From assembly GCA_038117225.1 (NCBI GenBank), contig JAYOFM010000001.1:33140-97139 (forward strand): a stretch of 64,000 bases of DNA, written 5' to 3'. The notes under the pieces were generated by a model. It did not search any database. It saw only the letters and a program-made list of their open reading frames with translations, and was not told where the DNA came from. The first letter of the stretch is position 1, and each line of letters begins with the position of its first letter. The stretch comes from JAYOFM01 sp038117225. GTDB lineage: Bacteria; Pseudomonadota; Alphaproteobacteria; Rhodospirillales; Casp-alpha2. A program made the position numbers and the translations under genes. Below are positions 55,458 through 64,000 of the stretch, in pieces.

Positions 55458-56561
55458 TCACAACGCTTCGGGCAGCACCCGCTCGAAAATTTCCAGGTCC
55501 TCCGGCGTTCCCGCGCTGACCCGGATGCAGCGGTTCTGCGGTTCGACGAACGGCATGCGGACGAAGACGTCGCGCTCGACCAGGGCATCCAGCACCCGCT
55601 TGGCGTAGGCGCCGTCGCGGCCGAAATCGATGGTGACGAAATTGGTCGCGGTGGGGATCGGCGCGAGGCCGTTGGCCTCGGCGATCTGGGCGATGCGCGC
55701 GCAGGCGGCGGCGACCTTGGCCTGGGTTTCGGCGAGATGGGCTTTGTCGGCGAGGGCGGCCAGCGCGCCGGCCAGCGCCACCCGGTTGACGCCGAAATGA
55801 TTACGGACCTTGTTAAAGGCGAGCGCCAGCGACGCCTCGGCAATGCCGTAACCGATGCGCGCGCCGGCCATGCCGTAGGCTTTCGAGAAGGTGCGGAAGC
55901 GGATGACGTTGGGCCGGCTGACATCGATCGGCGGCGCGATCGGTCCGGTGATGGATTGTTGGGCGAATTCCACGTAGGCCTCGTCGAGGCAGAGCACGGT
56001 CGTTGCCGGCAGGCCGTCGATCAACGCCTGCACGGTCGCGGTGTCGTGCCAGGTGCCCATGGGGTTGTCCGGGTTGGCGAAGTAGAGCAGCGGCGCCTGT
56101 TCCGCCTTGGCGAGGTCAAGCAGGGCGACCGGGTCCTCCCGATCGTCACGATAGGGCGCCGTGACCAAGCGGCCGCCCGAGCAGGCGACGTGGTAATTGA
56201 AGGTCGGGTAGGCGCCGAGCGAGGTCACCACCGGTGTGGCATCTTCCACCAGCAGGCGGTTGAGATAGCCGAGCAGGCCGTCGATGCCCTCGCCGACGAC
56301 GATGTTGTCGGGTTCGACCCCGTGATGTGCGGCCAGCGCCTGCTTCAGCTCAAGGTTTTCCGGGTCGGCGTACATCCACGCCTCGGCCGCCGCCGCATGC
56401 ATCGCCTGCACCGCCTTGGGTGATGGGCCGAAGACGTTTTCGTTGGCGCCGATGCGCGCCGCGAAACGCCGGCCGCGCGCGCGCTCCTGGGTTTCCGGTC
56501 CGACGAAGGGCACCGTTGCCGGCAGGCCGGCGACCAGGGGGGTGTAACGCGGGCCGCTCAC
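55458..56561 (-). CDS. HisC-like PLP-dependent aminotransferase
   Basis: A 367-residue fold-type I aminotransferase: ARIGANENVFGPSPKAV (substrate loop), FANPDNPMGT, CLDEAYVEFAQQ and RTFSKAYGMAGARIGYG with the catalytic Lys. It differs from hisC at 1384 and starts with an extra PLVAGLPATVPFVGPE segment seen in a subgroup distinct from true HisC. It overlaps the gamma-glutamyltransferase gene by 4 nt and is last in an operon with it and a class II aldolase. Its substrate is likely an amino acid linked to that pathway, which is inference. Confidence 0.87.
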   Translation of the reverse strand: MSGPRYTPLVAGLPATVPFVGPETQERARGRRFAARIGANENVFGPSPKAVQAMHAAAAEAWMYADPENLELKQALAAHHGVEPDNIVVGEGIDGLLGYLNRLLVEDATPVVTSLGAYPTFNYHVACSGGRLVTAPYRDDREDPVALLDLAKAEQAPLLYFANPDNPMGTWHDTATVQALIDGLPATTVLCLDEAYVEFAQQSITGPIAPPIDVSRPNVIRFRTFSKAYGMAGARIGYGIAEASLALAFNKVRNHFGVNRVALAGALAALADKAHLAETQAKVAAACARIAQIAEANGLAPIPTATNFVTIDFGRDGAYAKRVLDALVERDVFVRMPFVEPQNRCIRVSAGTPEDLEIFERVLPEAL

Positions 56562-58168
56562 AGGGCGAGGGCCATCCCGTCTCTGCCCGGGTCGGCGCCG
56601 CCGTCCCAGCCGTCGTCGGTGACCCGGATCGCGTGCACGCCGGCGAAGTGGTAGCTGAGATAGCTGCGCCGGGTCTCGTAGCCCTTGGCCCGCACCTCGG
56701 CCTCGATGTAGCGCGGGATGCGGTTGGTCAGATCGATGATGTCGGAGGTGACACAGATGCGCGGCGCCGACACCGCCTCTTGCGCCGTCATGCCGAAGTC
56801 GACGGCGTTGAGGATGCCCTGCAGCACGCCCATGGTGATGTAGGTGCCGCCGGGGGCGCCGATTTCGAAGAACAGCCTGTCATCGCGGAACAGCATGGTC
56901 GGGCACATGGCGGTAAAGCGCGCCTTGCCCGGCGCCAGCGAACCGGTCATGCCGGGACGCGGGTCGAACACGCTCATGCAGCCGTTGTACATGAAGCCCA
57001 GACCCTCGGTCACGACGCCGGCCGGCATGCCCAGGGAATGGGTCAAGGCGACGGCGTTGCCGTGTTTGTCGATGGTGCAGATGTGGGTCGTGTCCTTCAG
57101 GTCGGCGCCACGGCCACCGAGCCTCGGCACGTGGGTCTTCTCGCCCGAGCGGATGCGTTCGGCCATGTCGCGGGCGTAGTCCTTGGAGGTCAGGCGATCC
57201 ATCGGGATATCGACGAAACGCGGGTCGCCGACGTATTGGTCCTTGTCGACGGTGGCGATCTTCATCGCCTCGGCGACAGTGGCGATGTAGTCGGCCGAGT
57301 TGTGGCCCATGGCGGCGAGATCGAAATTTTCCAGGATGTTGAGCATCTCCAGGATCATGACGCCGCCGCCGGGCGGCGGGTTGGTGGTGACGCGCAGGCC
57401 CCGGTAGCTGCCTTCCAGGGGCGCCGTTTCCTCCGGCGCCACTTGCGCCAAGTCGGCTTTGGATAAGAGGCCGCCGCCCGCCTTCATGTCGGCGTCGATG
57501 GCATCGGCGATGGCGCCGCCGTAGAACAATTCGGCGCCTTCCGCGGCGATGCGTTGGTAGGTCGCCCCCATGTCCGGGTTTTGCAGAATTTCGCCCGGCT
57601 TCCGAATGCTGCCGTCGGGTTTGACGTAGATCTTGGCCGCCGCCGGGTTGTCGGTCAGCCGGCGCTTGTGCGCGACCCGCCCGGCGCCCTCGACCAAATT
57701 CCAAAAATAAGCCACGTGCGGCCGCACCATGAAGCCGTCCTCGCAATAGCGGATCGCCGGTTCGATCAGCTCGGCCAGTGACTTGGTGCCCCAGCGCTCG
57801 AGCGCCGTGGCATAGGCCTTGAGGCTGTTCGGCGTGGTGATGGCGCCGTAGCCGATGTCGTTGACCTCGCCCTTGAGCAGAAAGCCGAAGCCGTCCTCGG
57901 CCTCGCCCTCCAGCAGGTGCTCCCACATGTCCGGAGTCGTGGCGGCGGGGCAGCGGCCGTGAAAATCGAGGCATGTGTGCACGCCTTCGCCGGGCAGCAG
58001 CAGCTGCATGGAGCCGAAGCCGGCGATGCCGCACATCTGCGGGTCGACCGCCGTTTGTACCAAGGCGGTGGCGATGGCGGCGTCGACGGCATTACCGCCG
58101 TCGCGCAAGACGAAGGCACCGGCTTCGACCGCTTCCGGCTGCGGCGCCGTGACCATTCCGTTGGGCAT
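56558..58168 (-). CDS. Gamma-glutamyltransferase family protein
   Basis: A 536-residue Ntn-hydrolase of the GGT family. The autoprocessing site is DTTHICTIDKHGNAVALTHS, with the nucleophile Thr in TTH; GNAVDAAIATAL near the start and GAPGGTYITMGVLQGILNA near the end are signatures. There is no signal peptide, so unlike classical GGT it seems cytoplasmic. It could cleave gamma-glutamyl amides. It lies between a class II aldolase-like gene (12 nt upstream) and the aminotransferase. Confidence 0.9.
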   Translation of the reverse strand: MPNGMVTAPQPEAVEAGAFVLRDGGNAVDAAIATALVQTAVDPQMCGIAGFGSMQLLLPGEGVHTCLDFHGRCPAATTPDMWEHLLEGEAEDGFGFLLKGEVNDIGYGAITTPNSLKAYATALERWGTKSLAELIEPAIRYCEDGFMVRPHVAYFWNLVEGAGRVAHKRRLTDNPAAAKIYVKPDGSIRKPGEILQNPDMGATYQRIAAEGAELFYGGAIADAIDADMKAGGGLLSKADLAQVAPEETAPLEGSYRGLRVTTNPPPGGGVMILEMLNILENFDLAAMGHNSADYIATVAEAMKIATVDKDQYVGDPRFVDIPMDRLTSKDYARDMAERIRSGEKTHVPRLGGRGADLKDTTHICTIDKHGNAVALTHSLGMPAGVVTEGLGFMYNGCMSVFDPRPGMTGSLAPGKARFTAMCPTMLFRDDRLFFEIGAPGGTYITMGVLQGILNAVDFGMTAQEAVSAPRICVTSDIIDLTNRIPRYIEAEVRAKGYETRRSYLSYHFAGVHAIRVTDDGWDGGADPGRDGMALAL

Positions 58169-58179
58169 GTTGATTGTTC

Positions 58180-58956
58180 CTAGTTGGCGTAGCTGGGGTC
58201 GATGCGATCGAGCTTGCGGCGGTAGGCCGCCCAGGTCGAGGCATAGGGGTCGTTGTCGCCGCCGCCGTGCTCGAACTGACGGGCGGTGTGTTCGCAGGTT
58301 TCGTCCGACGGGATAATCAGCTCGGCGCCACCGGATTGCGCCATGATCTGCAACTCACAGGCATTCTGCAGCCGGCGCATGACGACGAAGGCCTCGGCGA
58401 TGGTGGCGCCGACGGTCATCAGACCATGGTTGCGCAGGATCAGCGCCTGATGGTCGCCGAGATCGCGGGCCAGTCGTTCCCGTTCGTCCAGATTATCGGC
58501 GATGCCCTCGAAATCGTGGTAGCCGACGCGGTTATGGAAGGCCATGGACTTCTGGTTCAGCATCAACAGGCCGTCCTTCTGCGCCGATACCGCCATGCCG
58601 GCGGCGGTGTGCGTGTGCATGACACACAGCGCGTCCTGGCGCCCCATGTGAACGGCGGAATGGATGGTGAATCCGGCCTTGATGACGCCGTGCGGCCCGT
58701 CCATCACGCGATTGCCGTCGAGGTCGATCTTGACCAGCGACGAGGCGGTGATTTCCTCGAACATGAAGCCATAGGGATTGAGCAGGAAGTGATGCTCGGG
58801 ACCTGGGACTCGGGCCGAATTGTGGGTGAAGATACCATCGTCCCAGCCGTACAGGGCGACCAGCCGGTAGCACGCCGCGAGATCGACGCGCAGCTCCCAT
58901 TCCTCGGGACTGACCTGGTCGCGGACGGACGGGAAATCAAAAGCCGTATCGGGCAT
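58180..58956 (-). CDS. Class II aldolase/adducin family protein
   Basis: A 258-residue protein with the class II aldolase zinc site: HTHTAAG (about residues 117-123) and ILRNHGLMTVG. YGWDDGIFTHNSARVPG is the usual start of the substrate pocket. Relatives are sugar-phosphate aldolases or decarboxylases; the phosphate-binding residues are not obvious, so the substrate is unclear. GAGG 5 nt before the ATG at 58956 supports the start. First gene of a three-gene minus-strand operon. Confidence 0.88.
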   Translation of the reverse strand: MPDTAFDFPSVRDQVSPEEWELRVDLAACYRLVALYGWDDGIFTHNSARVPGPEHHFLLNPYGFMFEEITASSLVKIDLDGNRVMDGPHGVIKAGFTIHSAVHMGRQDALCVMHTHTAAGMAVSAQKDGLLMLNQKSMAFHNRVGYHDFEGIADNLDERERLARDLGDHQALILRNHGLMTVGATIAEAFVVMRRLQNACELQIMAQSGGAELIIPSDETCEHTARQFEHGGGDNDPYASTWAAYRRKLDRIDPSYAN

Positions 58957-59037
58957 GGGGACCTCACCTGATGTGAAACAGTGGCGCGGATGGCCCGCCG
59001 ATCCTATCATGGAGACCGGTTGGCCGCGCAAGGCCGG

Positions 59038-60912
59038 ATGAAGGGGGTCGCATTGTCTGAGCAGGGGACGAGTAACGGCTGGGTGACGACGCCGCTGGAT
59101 TATCGCGCGGCGCGCGAAAAACCTTACAAGGGGGAACGTCTGTTCTCGCGCTATGTGGAAGTGCGCGACGGCACGCGGTTGGCCGTCGATGTGCGCTTAC
59201 CGGGCACCGCGCCGGAGAAGAAGGCCTATCCGGTAGTCGCCTCGTTCACACCCTATTACCGGCGGTTCAAGCTGCGCCAGGGCCATCGTTCCGGTGTCGA
59301 GGCGTCGCCCAACCAGGCGCTCTATCGCGACGGTCTGGTGCCGCACGGCTATGCCCTGGTCAGCATAGACGTACGCGGCACCGGCGCCAGCTTCGGCTCG
59401 CGGGATGGATTCCGCAGCCCGCGCGAACGGCTCGACCATTTCGACATCTGCGACTGGATCGCCCGTCAGCCCTGGTGCGACGGCAACATCGGCGCCACCG
59501 GCATTTCCTATCTGGGGGCGGCATCGGATTTTCTGGCCACCACCAACCATCCGGCGGTGAAGGCCATCGTGCCGCTGTTTTCGGTGTGGGATACCTGGTC
59601 GAACCATCTTTATCCGGGCGGCGTCCTGTGCACCGCGATCACCCGCAACTACGGCGATCTGTCGGAGACCCTGGACCGGGACCTGCGCGATCGCATCCCC
59701 AACTATGCCTATTTCGCCGACCCTGATCTGGCCGGCCCGGCGCCGGTCGATGATGACCCGGCGGGGGAATTTCTTGAACAGGCGCTTTACGAGCACATTG
59801 CCAATTTCGACATGCAGGACTTCGCGCAGCAGTTCCGCCACCGGGACGACGGGCTGAGCGACAATCCGGATTACACCAGCGCCTGCATCAGCCCCTACCA
59901 CTACTGGACGCCGGAGGCCGACGCCGGCACGGCGGTGCATTCGATCACCGGCTGGATGGACGGCGGCGGTTTCTCCATGGGCGCCATCCAGCGCCACACC
60001 CACCTGACCAACCCGGCCAACCGGCTGACCATCGGTCCCTGGGATCACGGTGCGCGGGCGCAGGCGAGCCCGTGGCGAGATCACCCGGGCGAGCCCCAAC
60101 AGCCCATCGTCATCGCCGAGGTGCTGCGTTTCTTCGATGCCCATTTGAGGGCCGACGCGGCGGCCGTCGCCAGCGAAAAACCGGTGCACTACTACACCAT
60201 GGGCGAGGAACGCTGGAAGGGGGCGGACAGCTGGCCGCCGGCGGCCACGATGACAGATTTTTATTTCGCCCCGGATCAAGGCCTCGGTGACGAGCCGCCG
60301 GCGGCGGGCGGGCCGGGCCACAACGCCGGCGATGACTATCAGGCGGATTACGATTGCCGCACCGGTTTCAGCACCCGCTATGACCGGCTTTACGTCAACG
60401 AGGTGGCGACCTACTACGTCGATTGGGACGGCCGCGACGCCAAGATGCTGACCTATACGTCGGATCCCTTCGCCGCCGATTCGGAAGTCACCGGCCATCC
60501 CGAGATTGACCTGCACTTCACCTGTTCGGAAAAGGACTGCGCACTGTTCGTCTACGTCGCCGACGTGACGCCGGACGGTCGCTGCGTCTATGTCACCGAA
60601 GGCGTGTTCCGCGCGCTGCACCGAAAGCCGGGCACCGGACCGGCGAATATTCCCGCCATCGGGCCGCAGCATTCCTTCAACCGCGCCGATGCGGCGACGC
60701 TGGTGCCGGGCGAGCCGGCGGCGGTGTCATTCGGCTTGCTGCCGGTCTCCTACCTGTTCCGCGCCGGACACCGGGTGCGGTTGGCCATCGCGGCGGCCGA
60801 TTCGGACCATTTCACCCGGATTCCGGACGGCCGCCCGCCGATTCTGACGCTGCTGCGCCAGCCAGGCCGGGCATCGTGCCTGCGCTTGCCCATCGTCGGT
60901 ACCGAGGGATAG
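59038..60912 (+). CDS. CocE/NonD family (X-Pro dipeptidyl-peptidase S15-like) hydrolase
   Basis: A 624-residue serine hydrolase. The nucleophile is Ser157 in TGISYLGAAS, the Asp is in GWMDGGGFSMGA, and the His in IGPWDHG; a C-terminal jelly-roll (from about residue 400) is the family's beta domain. Cocaine esterase, alpha-amino-acid ester hydrolases and glutaryl acylases share the fold. The ATG at 59038 and the TTG at 59053 both have a nearby purine-rich site. No signal peptide. It diverges from the aldolase operon by 81 bp. Confidence 0.88.
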   Translation: MKGVALSEQGTSNGWVTTPLDYRAAREKPYKGERLFSRYVEVRDGTRLAVDVRLPGTAPEKKAYPVVASFTPYYRRFKLRQGHRSGVEASPNQALYRDGLVPHGYALVSIDVRGTGASFGSRDGFRSPRERLDHFDICDWIARQPWCDGNIGATGISYLGAASDFLATTNHPAVKAIVPLFSVWDTWSNHLYPGGVLCTAITRNYGDLSETLDRDLRDRIPNYAYFADPDLAGPAPVDDDPAGEFLEQALYEHIANFDMQDFAQQFRHRDDGLSDNPDYTSACISPYHYWTPEADAGTAVHSITGWMDGGGFSMGAIQRHTHLTNPANRLTIGPWDHGARAQASPWRDHPGEPQQPIVIAEVLRFFDAHLRADAAAVASEKPVHYYTMGEERWKGADSWPPAATMTDFYFAPDQGLGDEPPAAGGPGHNAGDDYQADYDCRTGFSTRYDRLYVNEVATYYVDWDGRDAKMLTYTSDPFAADSEVTGHPEIDLHFTCSEKDCALFVYVADVTPDGRCVYVTEGVFRALHRKPGTGPANIPAIGPQHSFNRADAATLVPGEPAAVSFGLLPVSYLFRAGHRVRLAIAAADSDHFTRIPDGRPPILTLLRQPGRASCLRLPIVGTEG

Positions 60913-60943
60913 AGTTTCCGTCACCCATGGATGATGGAACCGC

Positions 60944-61930
60944 ATGAGCGATTACGAGTTCGAAGCGCCGATGATCCCCGATGAACTGCAACCGCGAGAG
61001 GCGGATGTGTCGTTCGATCTGGAGCGTGCCCTCGATTCCGTTGTCGCCCTGCACAGCGAAATTCCGGACAACGGCTTCACCGCCCGTACACTGGGCACCG
61101 AGCGCGCCGGCCACGCGGTGGTCATCAACGAGCGCGGCTTGGTCGTCACCGTCGGCTATCTGGTGGTCGAGGCGCAGCGGGTCTGGCTGAAGGACAATCA
61201 TGGCGGCGCCATCGAGGGCCACGTCATGGGCTATGATCAGGAAACCGGCTTTGGATTGGTGCAGCCGCTCGGCCGTCTTAACGCGGCGCCGATCGAAATC
61301 GGCAGCGCGGAAAATCTTGGCATCGGTGATCCGGTCATTCTTGCCGGCCACGGCGGTCGCGCCGGATCGGTGATGACCGAGGTGATCGATAAACGGGCCT
61401 TCGCCGGCTATTGGGAGTATCTGTTGGACGAGGCGCTGTTTACCAGCCCACCGCACCCGTTATGGGGCGGTGGTGCGCTGATCAACGAGGCCGGGCGTCT
61501 GGTCGGTATCGGCTCGCTGTTGGTCGAGGAAGTGGTCGACGGTGGTGCGCGCCAGCATGGCAACATGGTCATCCCGATCGATTTACTGCCACCGATCATG
61601 GCCGAACTGACGGCGCATGGCCGACGCCAAAGGCCGCCCCGGCCATGGCTCGGCGTGTTTTCGGCGGAATCGGACGGCCGCGTCGTCGTCGCCGGGTTGT
61701 GGGATGACGGTCCGGCGGCGCGGGCGGGCCTGCAGACCGGCGATCTGGTCATCGGCATCGCCGGCCGACCGGTCGACGATCTGGCCGGATTCTATCGTCA
61801 GTATTGGAGTCTCGGTGACGCAGGCGTTGACGTGCCGCTCAACGTCTATCGGGAAGGCGACGTGATGGAAATCGTCATCGCCTCTGCGGCGCGCGAGGAT
61901 TTCATGAAGAACGTCGGCACCGTTCATTGA
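60944..61930 (+). CDS. Trypsin-fold PDZ protein lacking the catalytic triad
   Basis: A 328-residue protein shaped like an HtrA/DegP-type serine protease: residues 30-200 are the protease fold and 235-315 a PDZ domain (LGVFSAESDGRVVVAGLWDDGPAARAGLQ, then GDLVIGIAGRPV). The catalytic sites are changed: TVGYLVVE where the His motif should be, YDQETGFGLVQ in place of the Asp motif, and PLWGGGALIN where the active-site Ser (GNSGG) is expected. No signal peptide is seen. It is probably a binding or chaperone-like protein. The next gene follows after 1 nt. Confidence 0.75.
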   Translation: MSDYEFEAPMIPDELQPREADVSFDLERALDSVVALHSEIPDNGFTARTLGTERAGHAVVINERGLVVTVGYLVVEAQRVWLKDNHGGAIEGHVMGYDQETGFGLVQPLGRLNAAPIEIGSAENLGIGDPVILAGHGGRAGSVMTEVIDKRAFAGYWEYLLDEALFTSPPHPLWGGGALINEAGRLVGIGSLLVEEVVDGGARQHGNMVIPIDLLPPIMAELTAHGRRQRPPRPWLGVFSAESDGRVVVAGLWDDGPAARAGLQTGDLVIGIAGRPVDDLAGFYRQYWSLGDAGVDVPLNVYREGDVMEIVIASAAREDFMKNVGTVH

Positions 61931-61931
61931 C

Positions 61932-62642
61932 ATGGACGCGTTGCCGACTCGCGCGCTGTTCGCGCCCGAATTTATCCCCCTCGACGGCGCCGACGCGCGG
62001 CTCCACCGTCAATGCTTCGATGCCGTCGCCGCCGATGATTTGTTGAGGCGACTGCACCTCGAGACCGATTGGCGCCAGGAACACCTTCACATGTTCGGCC
62101 GCGATATAGCAGTGCCGCGTCTTGTCGCCTGGCATGGCGACGTCGGCTATCGGTATTCCGGCATCGACCATCCGCCGCGCCCGTGGACGCCGTTGCTGAC
62201 ATCGATCAAGACGCGGGCGGAAGCCGTCGCCGGCACGGTCTTCAACGGCGTGTTGCTCAATCTGTATCGCGATGGTCGGGATTGTATGGGCTGGCATTCC
62301 GATGACGAGGCCGAACTCGGATCGCGACCAATCATCGCATCGGTCAGTCTCGGGGCTGCTCGGCGGTTCCAATTTCGCCGCCGTGATGATTACCGCAACC
62401 GCCATGAGGTGGTTCTCGAAGCGGCTAGCATCTTAGTCATGGCTGGTGATACCCAGGCGCGATGGCAGCACCGGCTTCCAAGATCCGGGGCACGGACGGC
62501 GACTGATCATGGCCCGCGTATCAATCTGACGTTTCGATTCATGGTCGCGTCGGATAAGAGGACTCCAGTTTTGTCAGGAACACGATATGATGCAGGCAAG
62601 AACGGTGATGTGATGTGCTTGGGGGCACCGCGCGATGAGTAG
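61932..62642 (+). CDS. AlkB-like Fe(II)/2-oxoglutarate-dependent dioxygenase
   Basis: A 236-residue AlkB homologue of the ALKBH2/3 type, which removes alkyl groups from DNA or RNA bases. Iron ligands are in GWHSDDE (His-x-Asp) and QHRLPR (His), the 2-oxoglutarate Arg in RINLTFRFM; NGVLLNLYRDGRDCMGWHSD precedes. The family usually ends near RINLTFR, so the last 40 residues are extra. It is only 1 nt from the protease-like gene and overlaps the coiled-coil gene by 8 nt. Confidence 0.92.
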   Translation: MDALPTRALFAPEFIPLDGADARLHRQCFDAVAADDLLRRLHLETDWRQEHLHMFGRDIAVPRLVAWHGDVGYRYSGIDHPPRPWTPLLTSIKTRAEAVAGTVFNGVLLNLYRDGRDCMGWHSDDEAELGSRPIIASVSLGAARRFQFRRRDDYRNRHEVVLEAASILVMAGDTQARWQHRLPRSGARTATDHGPRINLTFRFMVASDKRTPVLSGTRYDAGKNGDVMCLGAPRDE

Positions 62643-63063
62643 CGACCTGGACGATCATAAAAAGCTGCTGGCGGCGGCGGACGAGGAGATCACGCAGTTG
62701 CGCGAGGAAGTGGCGCGCGCCAGTCAGGCCTTCACCGACATGACCGAGGCACAGATGGCCCAGGACATGCAGTTTATCGAATTGATGGAGCAGGTCGAGA
62801 CCCTGGAGGCGGCCCTGACGGATGCCGGCGCCGTGAATCTCGAGGCGCAGAAGGTCATCGAGGCTTTAAAGAATGGTATGGGTCGTCTGCGACACCAGAT
62901 CAACGAGACCTTCGAGGCGGTGCAGGAAAACGCGCCGCGTGTGGAAATGCAGGCGCGCATTTGGGAAATTGCGACGGCGGCGCAAATGACCGATGAAGAC
63001 CGGCTGACCGAGCAGTACAACAAGCAGATGGCGGCGCTGCGCGAAAAGACGAAGCCGGTTTAG
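62635..63063 (+). CDS. Coiled-coil hypothetical protein
   Basis: A 142-residue protein that is almost completely alpha-helical with heptads (AADEEITQLREEVARASQAF, then MEQVETLEAALTDAG and EAQKVIEALKNGMGRLRHQ). It is acidic and has no hydrophobic segment. Its start overlaps the end of the AlkB gene by 8 nt, suggesting coupled translation. No family known; it could be a structural or dimerising protein. Confidence 0.65.
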   Translation: MSSDLDDHKKLLAAADEEITQLREEVARASQAFTDMTEAQMAQDMQFIELMEQVETLEAALTDAGAVNLEAQKVIEALKNGMGRLRHQINETFEAVQENAPRVEMQARIWEIATAAQMTDEDRLTEQYNKQMAALREKTKPV

Positions 63064-63120
63064 CGAGTTTTGCCGCCGCCCGGATGTTCGGGTCGCGGAA
63101 TGCAAAAAGGCGAATGAGGC

Positions 63121-63324
63121 ATGACGAAAGCCAGGGCCCGCGAGCGTGCAAAGGCGAAAGCCGCGTTGAAGGGCAAAAAGCGAAACGTCAACGCTGATCG
63201 ACCGGAACAGTCGACCGGGCCGGCGCAGTTTGATGCGCGGGGAAAGGCCATTCCGAGTCCACGTGAAAGCGTCAATTTAAAGAGTAATTCCGGCGCCATT
63301 CGAGGCAGCGCCCGCTCGCGTTAG
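63121..63324 (+). CDS. Small basic conserved protein
   Basis: A 67-residue protein with a strongly basic N-terminus (KARARERAKAKAALKGKKR) and a tail rich in Ser and Gly (PSPRESVNLKSNSGAIRGS). I recall small proteins of this shape, with a basic head and SxxAxR tail, in alphaproteobacteria; function unknown, possibly nucleic-acid- or ribosome-linked. A weak GAGG lies 2 nt before the ATG. It converges on the repeat protein with 47 bp between. Confidence 0.6.
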   Translation: MTKARARERAKAKAALKGKKRNVNADRPEQSTGPAQFDARGKAIPSPRESVNLKSNSGAIRGSARSR

Positions 63325-63371
63325 GTCGCGGCGCGGAGGTCGCGGCGTTCACCAGGGCGCCGCGTTGGTCT

Positions 63372-64000
63372 TTACGGCTGCGCGCAGCGATCGGCGGTCT
63401 TGCGGTAGGGACGGTCGCATTCCCAGTCGTTACCCGAAAAATCCAGATGCGCATTCGCCGGCACGTCCACGGCGGTGCACCCTTTTTTGACCGACCGATA
63501 GCCGCGTTCGCATTGCCAGCCGTTTCCATAAGAAGAATCGACCAAGAAGGCATTCGCCGGCACTTCCACGGCGGCGCAGGTTTCGTTGCTGACCCGGAAT
63601 CCGCGGTTGCATTTCCACCCGGTGCCGTAGGCGGCATCGACGAAATATCCGTTCGCCGGCACCTTGACGGCGACGCAATCGCCTTTATCGGGGCGATAAC
63701 CGCGATCGCATTTCCAGCCCTGATCGTATGATGAATCTGCCAGATAACCATGCGCCGGCACCTTGATCGGAAGACAGGAGCTGCTTGCCTTGCGGTAACC
63801 GCGATCACATTTCCACCTGTCGCCGGCCGAGTTCAGGTGGCTGTTCTTTGGCACGACGAGCGCAACACAGGATCTATTCGCCTCTCGATAGCCGCGAACG
63901 CACTCCCATCCCGTTCCGTAACCGGATCCGGTCGGAAAGGCATTCGCCGGCATCTTGATGGCGACGCAGGCGTCCTTGTTCTTTCGATAGCCGCGCACAC
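63372..64000 (-). CDS. Cys-rich tandem-repeat protein (C-terminal part; start beyond the window)
   Basis: The frame is open from the window edge to a stop at 63372. It has six full repeats and one partial of 31-33 residues with a clear consensus: C-x-RGYR-x5/6-C-x3-VPANAxL-x5-YGxGW-x. Each unit has two Cys, so intra-repeat disulfides or metal binding are plausible. The last unit ends in CDRPYRKTADRCAQP. The N-terminus, including any signal peptide or catalytic domain, lies beyond 64000. Such repeats suggest an exported or surface protein; role unknown. Confidence 0.75.
   Translation of the reverse strand, partial: VRGYRKNKDACVAIKMPANAFPTGSGYGTGWECVRGYREANRSCVALVVPKNSHLNSAGDRWKCDRGYRKASSSCLPIKVPAHGYLADSSYDQGWKCDRGYRPDKGDCVAVKVPANGYFVDAAYGTGWKCNRGFRVSNETCAAVEVPANAFLVDSSYGNGWQCERGYRSVKKGCTAVDVPANAHLDFSGNDWECDRPYRKTADRCAQP

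Overview
The window looks like part of a chromosome of a GC-rich, free-living alphaproteobacterium, probably Rhodospirillales-like. The evidence is the type II (RibH2) lumazine synthase, a PhaR/PhaA/PhaB polyhydroxybutyrate locus, a hisC-tyrC operon next to a chorismate mutase fusion, a short XRE regulator of the alphaproteobacterial type, and several small conserved alphaproteobacterial proteins. It is a draft assembly: ten N (31085-31094) sit inside a CoA-transferase gene, and the two sides of the gap carry the same sequence twice. I see no rRNA, tRNA, CRISPR array, complete insertion sequence or phage.

Region by region. 1-3.4 kb: minus-strand operon for aromatic amino acids (chorismate mutase-like, hisC, tyrC, DUF350 membrane protein). 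3.5-9.7 kb: Dyp peroxidase, LDH2-type dehydrogenase, ribH2, acetyltransferase, queC, queG, a secreted SUMF1-like protein and an XRE regulator. 10-14.8 kb: PHB locus (phaR, a small coiled-coil protein overlapping a PhaC-like synthase, phaA, phaB, terminator). 14.9-18 kb: FG-GAP protein, cupin, GST, methyltransferase. 18-19.7 kb: an unusual stretch with a hypothetical gene, an acetyltransferase gene cut by an in-frame amber codon, a perfect hairpin over that gene's ribosome-binding site, and a 51-nt leader present twice. 19.7-24.2 kb: oxidoreductase, queE, queD, queF, tgt, queA; with queC and queG this gives the whole preQ0-to-queuosine route except folE. 24.2-26.3 kb: small membrane protein, Gfo/Idh/MocA oxidoreductase, Hpt plus pseudo-receiver protein.

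26.4-47.2 kb is the most striking block. A minus-strand operon (CoA-transferase, M81 peptidase, EamA exporter) diverges from a tightly packed plus-strand operon of a complete Dpp/Opp-type peptide importer (SBP, two permeases, two ATPases) followed by three paralogous M20 peptidases, two paralogous amidases and two M81 (MlrC-like) peptidases. Most junctions overlap by 1-4 nt. This looks like a dedicated uptake-and-dismantling system for an unusual amide or peptide substrate, with each hydrolase type amplified.

47.2-55.2 kb holds small genes, a 36-codon remnant of a MetE-like gene, a GST, a class III aminotransferase, a TetR regulator with a 12-bp minisatellite upstream, a roughly 1.1 kb repeat-bearing intergenic island, a long-form GAPDH, a cNMP-binding protein, and a conserved membrane protein whose upstream DNA is about 20% GC. 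55.4-59 kb is an operon of a class II aldolase-like protein, a gamma-glutamyltransferase and a HisC-like aminotransferase. 59-64 kb encodes a CocE-type hydrolase, a trypsin-fold protein lacking its catalytic residues, an AlkB homologue, two small proteins, and a Cys-rich 31-33-residue repeat protein running off the edge.
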